NCBI GenBank assembly: GCA_035471625.1
Contig: DATIPT010000048.1
Span: 1 to 12,100, forward strand
DNA from: DATEVL01 sp035471625
GTDB taxonomy: Bacteria; Chloroflexota; Anaerolineae; Anaerolineales; E44-bin32
DNA: 12,100 bases
Direction of reading: 5' to 3'
The translations under genes were made by a program, and so were the position numbers. The notes beneath the pieces are model-generated. The model had not been told where the DNA came from, searched no databases, and worked only from the letters and a program-made list of their open reading frames with translations. Below, piece by piece: positions 5,644 through 12,100 of the stretch (the first letter of the stretch is position 1; the number at the start of each line of letters is the position of its first letter).

Positions 5644-6893
5644 CCGCCCTGACCCAACGACTCGCCGGATACCGACCGAGCCGTTTCCAACTCTGGGTCG
5701 GGGCGCTGGCCGGGGTGACGGCGATCGGATTGGTGGCCGGGATCATCGTCTTCGCCCGCGGATTGGTCGTCACGAACCTAAACGACCTGGTCCCGTGGGG
5801 TTTGTGGATCACGATCGACCTCTCGGCCATCGCCATGAGCGCCGGCGCCTTCACTCTGTGCGCCGCCGTCTATCTGCTCGGATTGAAGAAGTACCAGCCG
5901 CTGGCCCGGACGGCCACCTTCATCGGGCTCATCGGCTACTCGATGGCGCTCCTGACGCTCCTGCTCGACATCGGCCGCCCCGACCGATTCTGGCACGGCT
6001 TCGTCTACTGGAATCCCCACTCGGTCTTGTGGGAAGTGACGATGTGCGTGGCCTTGTACTTCGGGGTTCTGATGCTCGAAACGGCGCCGATCTTCGGGCG
6101 CACGGCATGGCTTCGCAGCCGCTGGCCAAGCCTGGCTGGGAGACTCCAGTCGGTGCATCACATCGCCCCCTACCTGGCGATCGCCGGCCTCGGTCTATCG
6201 ATGCTCCACCAATCTTCCCTCGGGGCGACATATGGCGTGCTCAAGGCGCGGCCGATCTGGTATCGTCCCGATCTCTCGGTGCTGTTCATCGTATCGGCGA
6301 TGGCCGGCGGGATCGCCCTGACTGTCCTGGTGACGATGCTCGCCGCGCGCCACTGGAGCAAGATCAAGGTCCGCGACGATATCCTGGATCGGGCGGCGTG
6401 GTTCGTCGGGTGGGTCCTGGTGGCGTACCTGTACTTCCGCTTTTGGGACGCCTTCGCCATGACGTACACCTATGATCCCGGAAGGACGGAGGGCTTGCGG
6501 TTCATCACCAATGGTCCGCTTTCGTTCAACTTCTGGGTGGGCGAGATCCTGTTCGGCGCGGTGATCCCGATCCTCATCCTGTTGCGAGAGCGATCGCGCC
6601 GCAACCCGGTCCTGCGGATGCTCGCCCTGGGGCTTGTCGTCGCCGGGATCGTCGCCTACCGCTGGGACACGACGATGGCCGGCCAGCTGGTTGTGGTGAG
6701 TTACCTGCCGCAGGAGCTCGCCACCCGCTACACGACCTACGTTCCTTCCCTGATCGAGATTGCCAGCGGGCTGGGCGTGGTGGCCTACGGGATGCTGGCC
6801 GTGACGCTCGGGATCCGCTACCTGGGAGTCGTCGATCACACCCCCGAGCCGGAGCATGAGGCGGTCGCGGAGCGCGTCCCGGCTCAGGCATGA
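5640..6893 (+). CDS. nrfD: NrfD/PsrC/HybB-family quinone-interacting membrane protein
   Basis: Integral membrane subunit that in this family binds menaquinone and exchanges electrons with a partner iron-sulfur protein. The 417 residues contain about ten hydrophobic helices (roughly 17-39, 53-80, 91-110, 128-148, 173-195, 211-236, 252-272, 296-315, 325-342, 368-396). The segment NDLVPWGLWI (48-57) and the later MLHQSSLGATYG (188-199) resemble HybB-type members more than PsrC or ActC. The C-terminal tail is short and charged. The ATG overlaps the stop of the Fe-S gene by 4 nt. With the Fe-S protein and the octaheme cytochrome it forms a quinone-Fe-S-heme chain like those of Hmc- or Nrf-type complexes; the direction of electron flow cannot be told from sequence. 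The symbol is the family name, not a claim of nitrite reduction. It is the last gene before the hairpin at 6913. Confidence 0.92.
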   Translation: MTALTQRLAGYRPSRFQLWVGALAGVTAIGLVAGIIVFARGLVVTNLNDLVPWGLWITIDLSAIAMSAGAFTLCAAVYLLGLKKYQPLARTATFIGLIGYSMALLTLLLDIGRPDRFWHGFVYWNPHSVLWEVTMCVALYFGVLMLETAPIFGRTAWLRSRWPSLAGRLQSVHHIAPYLAIAGLGLSMLHQSSLGATYGVLKARPIWYRPDLSVLFIVSAMAGGIALTVLVTMLAARHWSKIKVRDDILDRAAWFVGWVLVAYLYFRFWDAFAMTYTYDPGRTEGLRFITNGPLSFNFWVGEILFGAVIPILILLRERSRRNPVLRMLALGLVVAGIVAYRWDTTMAGQLVVVSYLPQELATRYTTYVPSLIEIASGLGVVAYGMLAVTLGIRYLGVVDHTPEPEHEAVAERVPAQA

Positions 6894-6912
6894 GGCGAGG
6901 TTGGGTGAATGA

Positions 6913-6945
6913 AGACCGGGCGGCCTTTGGCCGTCCGGTCTGTTT
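6913..6945 (+). terminator. Hairpin between convergent operons, probable bidirectional terminator
   Basis: AGACCGGGCGGCC (6913-6925) pairs with GGCCGTCCGGTCT (6929-6941), a 13-bp stem with one G:U pair and a TTT loop, followed by GTTTCCC on the + strand. It fills most of the 61-nt gap between the convergent stops at 6893 and 6955. The U-tract is short on the + strand and missing on the - strand. Confidence 0.7.
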
Positions 6946-6954
6946 CCCTGGGAA

Positions 6955-7605
6955 CTACTTGGAGCCGGAACTGTCGGTTGAGACCAGGCCGGCCTGGAGC
7001 GCGTAGGCCGCCGCTTCCGTCCGGTTCTGGGCGCCGAGTTTCTGCAAGATGTTCTTCATGTAGTACTTGACAGTGTTCTCGCTGATCGACATCTCCGCTG
7101 CGATCGCCTTGTTGGAAAGTCCGCGCGCGACATAGCCGAGCAGCTCGAGCTCGCGTTCGGTCAGTCGGGCGTGGGGCGCCGGCGGTTCCTCCGGCCTCGC
7201 CAATCCCTCGATCACCCGGGCGGCGGTCTTGCGCGACAGGGCCGCCTCGCCCTTCCCCAGCCCATCGACCATCGTCAGGAACTCGCTGGCGTTGAGGCTC
7301 TTCAGGAGGTAACCCTGCGCCCCGCTGCGCAAGGCCTCGAACAGCGACACGTCATCGTCCGAAACGGTCAGCATCACCACCTGAACCTCGGGGGCTTCGG
7401 CCTTGATCCGGCGGAGCGCCTGCAGGCCGTCGACGGACGGCATCGAGATGTCGAGCAGGACCAGTTCCGGCCTGAGGGCGACCGCCGCCGCGACCGCCGC
7501 CTCTCCATCGCCGACCTGGCCGACGACGTCGTGCCCCGCCGCCTCCAGCAGGCTGACCAGTCCATCGCGGAACAAAGAATGATCGTCGGCGACCAGAACG
7601 CGCAT
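6955..7605 (-). CDS. NarL/FixJ-family response regulator, partner of the diheme kinase
   Basis: DNA-binding response regulator of 216 residues. The receiver domain shows Asp7-Asp8, phospho-acceptor Asp52 (in LLDISMPS), Thr80 and Lys102 (in GYLLKS). A LuxR-type helix-turn-helix begins at LTERELELLGYVARG and includes the recognition part SENTVKYYMKNILQKLG; a short Ser-rich tail ends the protein. The ATG (7605-7603 on the - strand) is preceded by a GGGAGGAA ribosome binding site lying across the kinase stop codon, and only 2 nt separate the genes, so they are cotranscribed and very likely cognate. Being in the cytochrome bc operon, it may feed back on expression of respiratory genes (inference). 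It is the last gene of the leftward operon. Confidence 0.93.
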   Translation of the reverse strand: MRVLVADDHSLFRDGLVSLLEAAGHDVVGQVGDGEAAVAAAVALRPELVLLDISMPSVDGLQALRRIKAEAPEVQVVMLTVSDDDVSLFEALRSGAQGYLLKSLNASEFLTMVDGLGKGEAALSRKTAARVIEGLARPEEPPAPHARLTERELELLGYVARGLSNKAIAAEMSISENTVKYYMKNILQKLGAQNRTEAAAYALQAGLVSTDSSGSK

Positions 7606-7607
7606 GA

Positions 7608-9107
7608 CTATTCCTCCCTGGACTTCCAGCGAACGGAGATTTGGGTACCGGCCCCGGGATGGCTGTGAACGTCGAAGTCGGCACCGATCGACCGGGCTCG
7701 CGCTTCCATCGATTCGAGGCCAAAGTGTCCATTTCGGTCGACCGTGCCGTGAGACGGATCGAACCCATCCCCGTCATCCGTTACGGTCAGTTCGAGACCG
7801 TCCTCCAGGAGCCTGAGGCGCACCTGTGCGTGGCGCGCATCGGCGTGCTTGCGGATGTTGGTGAGCGCCTCCTGAACGATCCGCAGCAGCTCGACTTCCG
7901 TTTCGGGGTTGAGGCCGAGGTCGGTGTCTTCCGCAGGGAGATCGACGGCAACCGGGAGCCCACTCAGGCGGCTGAACTGTCCGGCGAAGATTCGCATCCG
8001 GGCCGCAAGAGATTCCCCCGGGCGGGATGTCAGGCGGAGCCCGAGGATGGCCTGGCGGACGTCGACCAAGACCTCGCGCGCAGCCTCCTCCAATTGCTCC
8101 AGGTGACGGAGCGCGGCGTGGGCCTGCTGGTTCTGAAGGAGCAGGCGAACGGCCATGGCCTTGGTATTCACGTAGCCCAGAATCTGGGCCAGGCCATCGT
8201 GGAGCTCTCGGGCGATGCGCTCGCGCTCTTCGTAGGTGGCTTCCTCGCGCAGGGCGCGCTGCTGGCGCTCGAGCTGGGCGGTACGCTCGAGCTGCTCGGC
8301 CATCGTGTTGACGGCATTCGAAAGGCGCCCGATCTCATCCGGGGAGGCCTCCACCGGGAGCCGGACGGCGAAGTCCCCCTGGGCATAGGTCGCCAGGGGC
8401 GCCTGCATGGCCTCCAAACGGCGAACGATCAGCCAGTGCACGAGAAGGTACACCGCCAGGCTGACTCCGGCCGATACGGCGACCGAGATCGCCAAGTCGA
8501 ACGTGAGGTCTTTGAGGAGCCCCGCTTCGAGGGCCTGCAGCGGCACGTCGGCCAAAAGGACCCCCAGGTGGGAGGAGGTTGGCGCGTGGCATCCCTCGCA
8601 GGCGGCCTCGTTCTCGATCGGGGTGGCGATCCGCAGGGTACCTTCAGGGCTGGTGAGCAAGACTGCCCGGGATCGTTCGGGCGCAGCGACGGCGTGGCAT
8701 TCGATGCAGCCCGGGCCCTCCAACGATCGCTCGGCACCGACCTCCGTCCCTTCGGTATCGAAACGAACGATGGTGTTCTCGTCGACGACGCGGACGCGGT
8801 CGATCGCTTCCATGCCGGCGATATCGGCCAGGGCCCCTGCCAGGAGCTCGCGATCGTTCGCCAGCATCGCCTGGCGCAGGCCTCCGGTCATCACCGCCCC
8901 CAGTTGGGAGGCGGTGGAGCGGAGCTGGCTGTCCATGATGCGGACGGCGCGCAGGTAGTTGCCGTAGGAGAAGGCCGATAGCGCGAGCAGGAGCGGCAGC
9001 GCGACGCCCAGGGCGACCCGGGCGCGCAGGCTGGAGGCGAAGCGAGGCGTCGCGCCGGAGTCCGACTCCGGCGCGACGCGGGTCTTCAGGGTTGGTCCCC
9101 CGTCCAT
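7608..9107 (-). CDS. Sensor histidine kinase with a diheme c periplasmic sensor domain
   Basis: NarL-type sensor kinase of 499 residues. A first TM helix (about 31-48) is followed by an extracytoplasmic domain (about 50-200) with two CXXCH motifs, CIECH (134-138) and CEGCH (170-174), which should bind two c-type hemes. TM2 lies at about 204-227, then a HAMP-like region (about 228-280), a HisKA_3 domain with phospho-acceptor His303 in RELHDGLAQ, and an ATPase domain with N box EALTNIRKHA (Asn417), G1 DDGDGFD and G2 FGLESMEARA. The frame stays open upstream over the cytochrome gene, but the ATG at 9107 gives a sensible N-terminus and lies 20 nt after the cytochrome stop. No good ribosome binding site is visible, so translation may depend on coupling. 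Hemes in this place suggest sensing of redox state or of a gaseous ligand; the exact signal is unknown. Confidence 0.9.
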   Translation of the reverse strand: MDGGPTLKTRVAPESDSGATPRFASSLRARVALGVALPLLLALSAFSYGNYLRAVRIMDSQLRSTASQLGAVMTGGLRQAMLANDRELLAGALADIAGMEAIDRVRVVDENTIVRFDTEGTEVGAERSLEGPGCIECHAVAAPERSRAVLLTSPEGTLRIATPIENEAACEGCHAPTSSHLGVLLADVPLQALEAGLLKDLTFDLAISVAVSAGVSLAVYLLVHWLIVRRLEAMQAPLATYAQGDFAVRLPVEASPDEIGRLSNAVNTMAEQLERTAQLERQQRALREEATYEERERIARELHDGLAQILGYVNTKAMAVRLLLQNQQAHAALRHLEQLEEAAREVLVDVRQAILGLRLTSRPGESLAARMRIFAGQFSRLSGLPVAVDLPAEDTDLGLNPETEVELLRIVQEALTNIRKHADARHAQVRLRLLEDGLELTVTDDGDGFDPSHGTVDRNGHFGLESMEARARSIGADFDVHSHPGAGTQISVRWKSREE

Positions 9108-9127
9108 GGCGCGGTGGCCCGTCCGGG

Positions 9128-11227
9128 TCAGTTGTCCTGGGCTCCGGCGGCAATCCAATCCAGGATGACCTGGATCCGGTCCCGCGGGAGGGCCCCGGCC
9201 GGCGGCATCACCGCCCCGATGGTCTGTGTTCCGAGCAGCTTCTGGGCCAGGAAGCTTCGGGCGGCGTCTCCCGGGATGACCGCCGGGCCGTTGTTCCCAC
9301 TGTTGACCACCGCTTCGTAGGTCGCAGCGTCCCATCCGCCGAACGAGCCGTGGCAGGATGCGCAGCTCGCCCGGAGGATCGGCTGCACGTCGCGCGAGAA
9401 GGAAGGCGTTCCGCCGGTGCTCGGCGGGGCCTCGCCCAGGGAGCGGATGTGGTCCACCAGCTGGCTGATCTGATCGGAGGACAGGATCTCCCCCCAGCTG
9501 ATCATCGCCGTCGCCTCGTGGCCCAGGTTGATCGTGTCGAAGATCTGCTCGTCGGTCATCGAGGCCTGGAAGGCCGGGTCCGAAAGGGATGGTCCGACGG
9601 GGGTCGCCCCATCCGGGTCGTGGCATTGCGCGCACACTTCGGCGTAGATCTCCGCCCCGCCTACTGAAATCGGGGTGGAGGCGAATTCCGGCGGAAGCTC
9701 GACGGGCGGGTTCGCTTCCCAAGCCCGAAGGAAGGTCACGATGGAGTCGATCTCCTGTTCATCGAGCGGGCCGCCAAAGGCATTTCCGAACGGCGACATC
9801 CCGAAGTTCGGCTGCCCCTGGGCGATGATGGCCCGAAGGGTGGCGTCGTCGCGTGTCTTGAGGTACTCCGCCGAGCTGATCGGGGCGATGACGTCGCCGG
9901 CTCGCGCGGGATTCGGACCACCTTCGCCGAACTCTCCGTGGCACGGAGCGCAGTTCTTCGAGAAAAGCTCCCCGCCGATCTGGAGCGGGGCGCCTCCGAC
10001 AACGGAGAACGTGTAGGCGGTGAGCGCATCGAGCTGCTCTTCCGTGAGGATCGATCCCCAGACGGGCATCGTCTCGTGTCCGCCGCCGGCTACGATGATC
10101 TTCTGGGCTTCTTGCACGCTCTCGGCAAAGGGGATGCGGTCTCCGTGGCAAACCGCGCAGTGCTGGTTGAAGAGGCTGGCGCCGACCGGAGCCGCCTGAG
10201 GATCGACCACGTAGGCCGCCAAGGTGTAGAGCTCGCTCGAGGAGAGTCGGGTCTGCCAGGCGGGCATCTCCAGGTGCATTCCGCCCTGGGCGATGATCTC
10301 TTTCAGGGCCTCCTCGTCACCGGCAAAGGCGACCGACTGGCCGTGGCAAGACGAGCAGTTTGTGACGAACAGCCGCTGGCCGTCAGGCGCGGCGAGGAAG
10401 TTGAGCAGGGATATCCGGTCGCGCGTGTCGAGGCTCTCTTCCCACGCGGGAAGTTCCAGTCCGGCGTGAGGCGGATAGTCGGCGCCTTCATTGAGAACCC
10501 TGCGGAGTTCGGCCGGATCTCCGGCGACGAGCTCCGGGGCCTCGTGGCAGGCGCCGCAGTTCTCAAAGAACAGGCTGCTGCCGGTCGGCGACAGGACGAA
10601 GCCAGCCAGGGCGTCGATCTGATCGGTCGTCAGGTCGGCGCTCCAGGCCGGCATCCCTTCGTGACGGCCTTCGGCAATGATCTCGTGGAGATTGGTCCCG
10701 GCCGCAACGGAGATCGAAGAACCGTGGCACCCCGAGCAGTTGGCCGTGTAGAGCTGGGCTACCGGATCGCCGCCCGACGCTTGGGCCGGAGGAGGCGCCT
10801 CCAGGATGGATAGGACCGTGAGGGCACCGATCCCTAGCATGCCGGCGGCGGCCAGTCCGGCCACGATCGGCCGGCTCCGCCAGAAGCGGCGGCCCGAGCG
10901 ATCGAGGATGGGCAGCAGGAGCAGGACAAGGACCGCGATCGTCGGGATGATGACGACCCCGATCACCTCCAGTTGGCCCGGGAAGTACTTCAACAGCTGG
11001 AACAGGAACAGGAAATACCACTCCGGCCGCGGGGTGTAGCTCGTGTCGGCCGGGTTCGCCCGTTCCTCGAGCGGGGCCCCGACGAAGTAGGCCAGCGCCG
11101 CCAGGATCAGGAAGATCACCAGAGAGATGACGGCGTCCTTGAACAGCGCATCCGGGAAGAAGGGGACCCCCTTGGCCTTGGCCTTCTCGTAGGACTCGAT
11201 GGTCTTGCGCTTCTCTTCTGGTTTCAT
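9128..11227 (-). CDS. qcrC: Cytochrome bc subunit IV fused to seven heme-c domains (QcrC-like)
   Basis: Membrane subunit of a menaquinol:cytochrome c reductase, here with a very large cytochrome extension (699 residues). Residues 1-145 resemble cytochrome b6f subunit IV: TM helices at about 31-50, 87-108 and 121-141, with the PEWY quinol-site motif at 68-71. The rest is extracytoplasmic and has seven CXXCH motifs at 164-168, 224-228, 291-295, 357-361, 426-430, 532-536 and 622-626. Domains 1-4 are short tandem units (about 60-70 residues) with an MPAW-type axial Met (192, 321, 387), except domain 2, which has Leu259 there. Domains 5 and 6 are longer (Met477, Met575). The last is like planctomycete-type cytochrome domains (Met674 in AVMPPAG). 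In Bacillus, QcrC is subunit IV plus one heme-c domain; seven is exceptional. An AAGGAGG site overlapping the end of the cytochrome b gene precedes the ATG at 11227. Confidence 0.92.
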   Translation of the reverse strand: MKPEEKRKTIESYEKAKAKGVPFFPDALFKDAVISLVIFLILAALAYFVGAPLEERANPADTSYTPRPEWYFLFLFQLLKYFPGQLEVIGVVIIPTIAVLVLLLLPILDRSGRRFWRSRPIVAGLAAAGMLGIGALTVLSILEAPPPAQASGGDPVAQLYTANCSGCHGSSISVAAGTNLHEIIAEGRHEGMPAWSADLTTDQIDALAGFVLSPTGSSLFFENCGACHEAPELVAGDPAELRRVLNEGADYPPHAGLELPAWEESLDTRDRISLLNFLAAPDGQRLFVTNCSSCHGQSVAFAGDEEALKEIIAQGGMHLEMPAWQTRLSSSELYTLAAYVVDPQAAPVGASLFNQHCAVCHGDRIPFAESVQEAQKIIVAGGGHETMPVWGSILTEEQLDALTAYTFSVVGGAPLQIGGELFSKNCAPCHGEFGEGGPNPARAGDVIAPISSAEYLKTRDDATLRAIIAQGQPNFGMSPFGNAFGGPLDEQEIDSIVTFLRAWEANPPVELPPEFASTPISVGGAEIYAEVCAQCHDPDGATPVGPSLSDPAFQASMTDEQIFDTINLGHEATAMISWGEILSSDQISQLVDHIRSLGEAPPSTGGTPSFSRDVQPILRASCASCHGSFGGWDAATYEAVVNSGNNGPAVIPGDAARSFLAQKLLGTQTIGAVMPPAGALPRDRIQVILDWIAAGAQDN

Positions 11228-11231
11228 CGCC

Positions 11232-11891
11232 CTACTCCTCCTTGCCCGGCATGTTGCTGATCCCGAGCCGGACGACGAGGTAGAGATGGCTCAGCACCAG
11301 GAGGATGAGCAGGGCGGGGAGCATCCAGACGTGGGCCCCGAAGAACCGCGCCAGGGTTACGGCCGAGAGCTCCTCGCCGCCCCGGATAGCGCGCAGGACG
11401 AAGTCACCGATCCCGGGCGCGACCCCGGCGATGCGGGTGCCGACGGTCGTCGCCCAGAAGGCCTTCTGGTCCCACGGGAGCAGGTAGCCTGTGAATCCGA
11501 AGCCGAGCACGATCAGCAGCAGCGCCACGCCGGTGAACCAGGTCACCTCGCGCGGGAACTTGTAGGAGCCATAGAAGATGACCCGGAGCATGTGCAGCAC
11601 GGTGAAGATCACCATGGCGCTGGCGCCCCAGTGGTGCAGGCCGCGGATCAGCCAGCCGGCGGTCAGCTCGTTGGTGATGAACTGGACGCTGTCATAGGCG
11701 TGATCCGGTGTCGGGACGTAGTAGACCGTAAGCAGGATCCCGGTGACGGCCTGGTTGATCGCCAGGAACAAGGTGGCGCTCCCGAAGGTGTAAAGCCAGT
11801 TGGTCTTGGGAACCTTTCGCAGGAAGATGGCATCCCACACCTTGCGCCAACCGATCCGTTCGTCGAGCCAGGTTCCGATTTGTGTCGTCAT
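11232..11891 (-). CDS. qcrB: Cytochrome b6-like subunit of menaquinol:cytochrome c reductase (QcrB)
   Basis: Diheme b membrane subunit carrying quinol oxidation and reduction sites. At 219 residues it has cytochrome b6 length rather than that of full cytochrome b. Four TM helices are visible (about 36-58, 88-106, 117-136, 187-207). The heme b ligands are His86 (in GLHHWGA), His100, His187 and His202, the same numbering as in plant cytochrome b6, with the 14- and 15-residue spacings of the b6 family. The segment TGYLLPWDQKAFWA (134-147) matches the conserved b6 region near the Qo site. Position 35, the Cys that attaches heme ci in b6f, is Thr here. The frame is open upstream, but that part is the shadow of the Rieske gene; the ATG at 11891 lies 2 nt after the Rieske stop with an AGGTAGG sequence in front. 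The next gene starts 4 nt after its stop. Confidence 0.94.
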   Translation of the reverse strand: MTTQIGTWLDERIGWRKVWDAIFLRKVPKTNWLYTFGSATLFLAINQAVTGILLTVYYVPTPDHAYDSVQFITNELTAGWLIRGLHHWGASAMVIFTVLHMLRVIFYGSYKFPREVTWFTGVALLLIVLGFGFTGYLLPWDQKAFWATTVGTRIAGVAPGIGDFVLRAIRGGEELSAVTLARFFGAHVWMLPALLILLVLSHLYLVVRLGISNMPGKEE

Positions 11892-11893
11892 GG

Positions 11894-12100
11894 TCAACCT
11901 ACCTGGATGAAGAGGGTGTCGTTCTCGACCTTGACGGGATACTGGTCGAGCGGGCGGGGAGGCGGTCCGGCGACGACCTCCCCAGACTTGTCGAAGATCG
12001 CATTGTGGCACGGGCAGAAGAACTCGGACCGGTCGTCGATCCAGCGCACCCGGCATCCCAGATGCGTGCAGATGTTGGACATGGCAATGTAGTTCCGGCC
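11894..12100 (-). CDS. qcrA: Rieske [2Fe-2S] protein, C-terminal part (5' partial, QcrA)
   Basis: The C-terminal 68 residues of the Rieske subunit of the cytochrome bc complex; the frame runs off the right edge, so the membrane anchor and start are outside the window. Both cluster-binding boxes are present: CTHLGC and CPCHNA, giving two Cys and two His ligands and the extra Cys pair for the stabilising disulfide. The second box has Asn-Ala where CPCHGS is usual; the Ser of that box hydrogen-bonds the cluster and raises its potential, so its absence fits a low-potential menaquinone-type Rieske centre (inference from family knowledge). The GPPPRPLDQYPV segment is the typical proline loop. An internal Met 18 nt from the edge (12082) is not the start, since the fold needs the upstream part. 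Order Rieske - b6 - subunit IV/c matches qcrABC of Bacillus. Confidence 0.92.
   Translation of the reverse strand, partial: GRNYIAMSNICTHLGCRVRWIDDRSEFFCPCHNAIFDKSGEVVAGPPPRPLDQYPVKVENDTLFIQVG

Noticed and set aside
3906..6893. Alternative complex III or formate-dependent nitrite reductase (Nrf) operon
   Set aside because: ACIII needs a second NrfD-like subunit, an ActB-type Mo-like/Fe-S protein and ActD/ActE; Nrf needs NrfA. None is present, and the cytochrome has eight standard CXXCH and no CXXCK.
5640..6893. Hydrogenase-2 HybB
   Set aside because: The membrane protein is HybB-like, but no NiFe hydrogenase subunit lies in the window, so a hydrogenase role is not supported.
7641..8981. Open frame of about 446 codons on the + strand
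   Set aside because: It is the antisense shadow of the diheme kinase, which has clear catalytic and heme motifs on the - strand.
9108..9722. N-terminal extension of the diheme kinase frame
   Set aside because: The upstream part overlaps the end of the heptaheme gene in another frame and is low-complexity; the ATG at 9107 gives a normal kinase N-terminus.
1..12100. CRISPR arrays, tRNA/rRNA genes, transposons or phage genes
   Set aside because: I saw no regularly spaced repeats, tRNA-like cloverleaf, rRNA sequence, transposase or integrase motifs.

Overview
The window is GC-rich and crowded with respiratory genes. It contains 17 CXXCH heme-c attachment motifs spread over three proteins, a split cytochrome b6 / subunit-IV type cytochrome bc complex, an NrfD-type quinol module and two NarL-type two-component systems. 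The gene style (QcrABC-like order, zinc-ribbon membrane protein, multiheme proteins) fits a menaquinone-using bacterium. Chloroflexota is my best guess, but this is inference from gene content, not a phylogenetic result.

Left part, + strand. Positions 2-766 hold the 3' end of a membrane protein with a C-terminal zinc ribbon. A 265-nt gap follows, with a hairpin, two small inverted repeats and a good promoter candidate. Next come a seven-TM sensor kinase (1032-2528) and its NarL-family regulator (2500-3150), closed by a strong intrinsic terminator (3180-3208). A 190-nt control region with repeats and a second promoter candidate leads into a five-gene operon: a 37-residue membrane peptide (3404-3517), a small Cys-rich membrane protein (3527-3877), a membrane-anchored octaheme cytochrome c (3906-4868), a Tat-exported protein with four [4Fe-4S] clusters (4873-5643) and an NrfD/HybB-type quinone-reactive membrane protein (5640-6893). 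No molybdopterin, hydrogenase or nitrite reductase catalytic subunit is visible, so the module looks like a quinone-to-multiheme wire.

Right part, - strand, convergent with the first and separated by a hairpin (6913-6945). It reads from the right edge leftward: Rieske protein (partial), cytochrome b6-like protein, a 699-residue fusion of cytochrome bc subunit IV to seven heme-c domains, a sensor kinase whose extracytoplasmic domain carries two heme-c motifs, and a NarL-family regulator. Gaps are 2-20 nt, so this is probably one transcript.

Taken together, the window encodes two quinol-linked, multiheme-cytochrome branches. Each lies next to its own two-component system. One kinase seems built to read redox state or a heme ligand directly through periplasmic c hemes. 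The most unusual items are the heptaheme QcrC-like fusion, with one heme domain lacking its usual Met ligand, and the diheme sensor kinase in the same operon.
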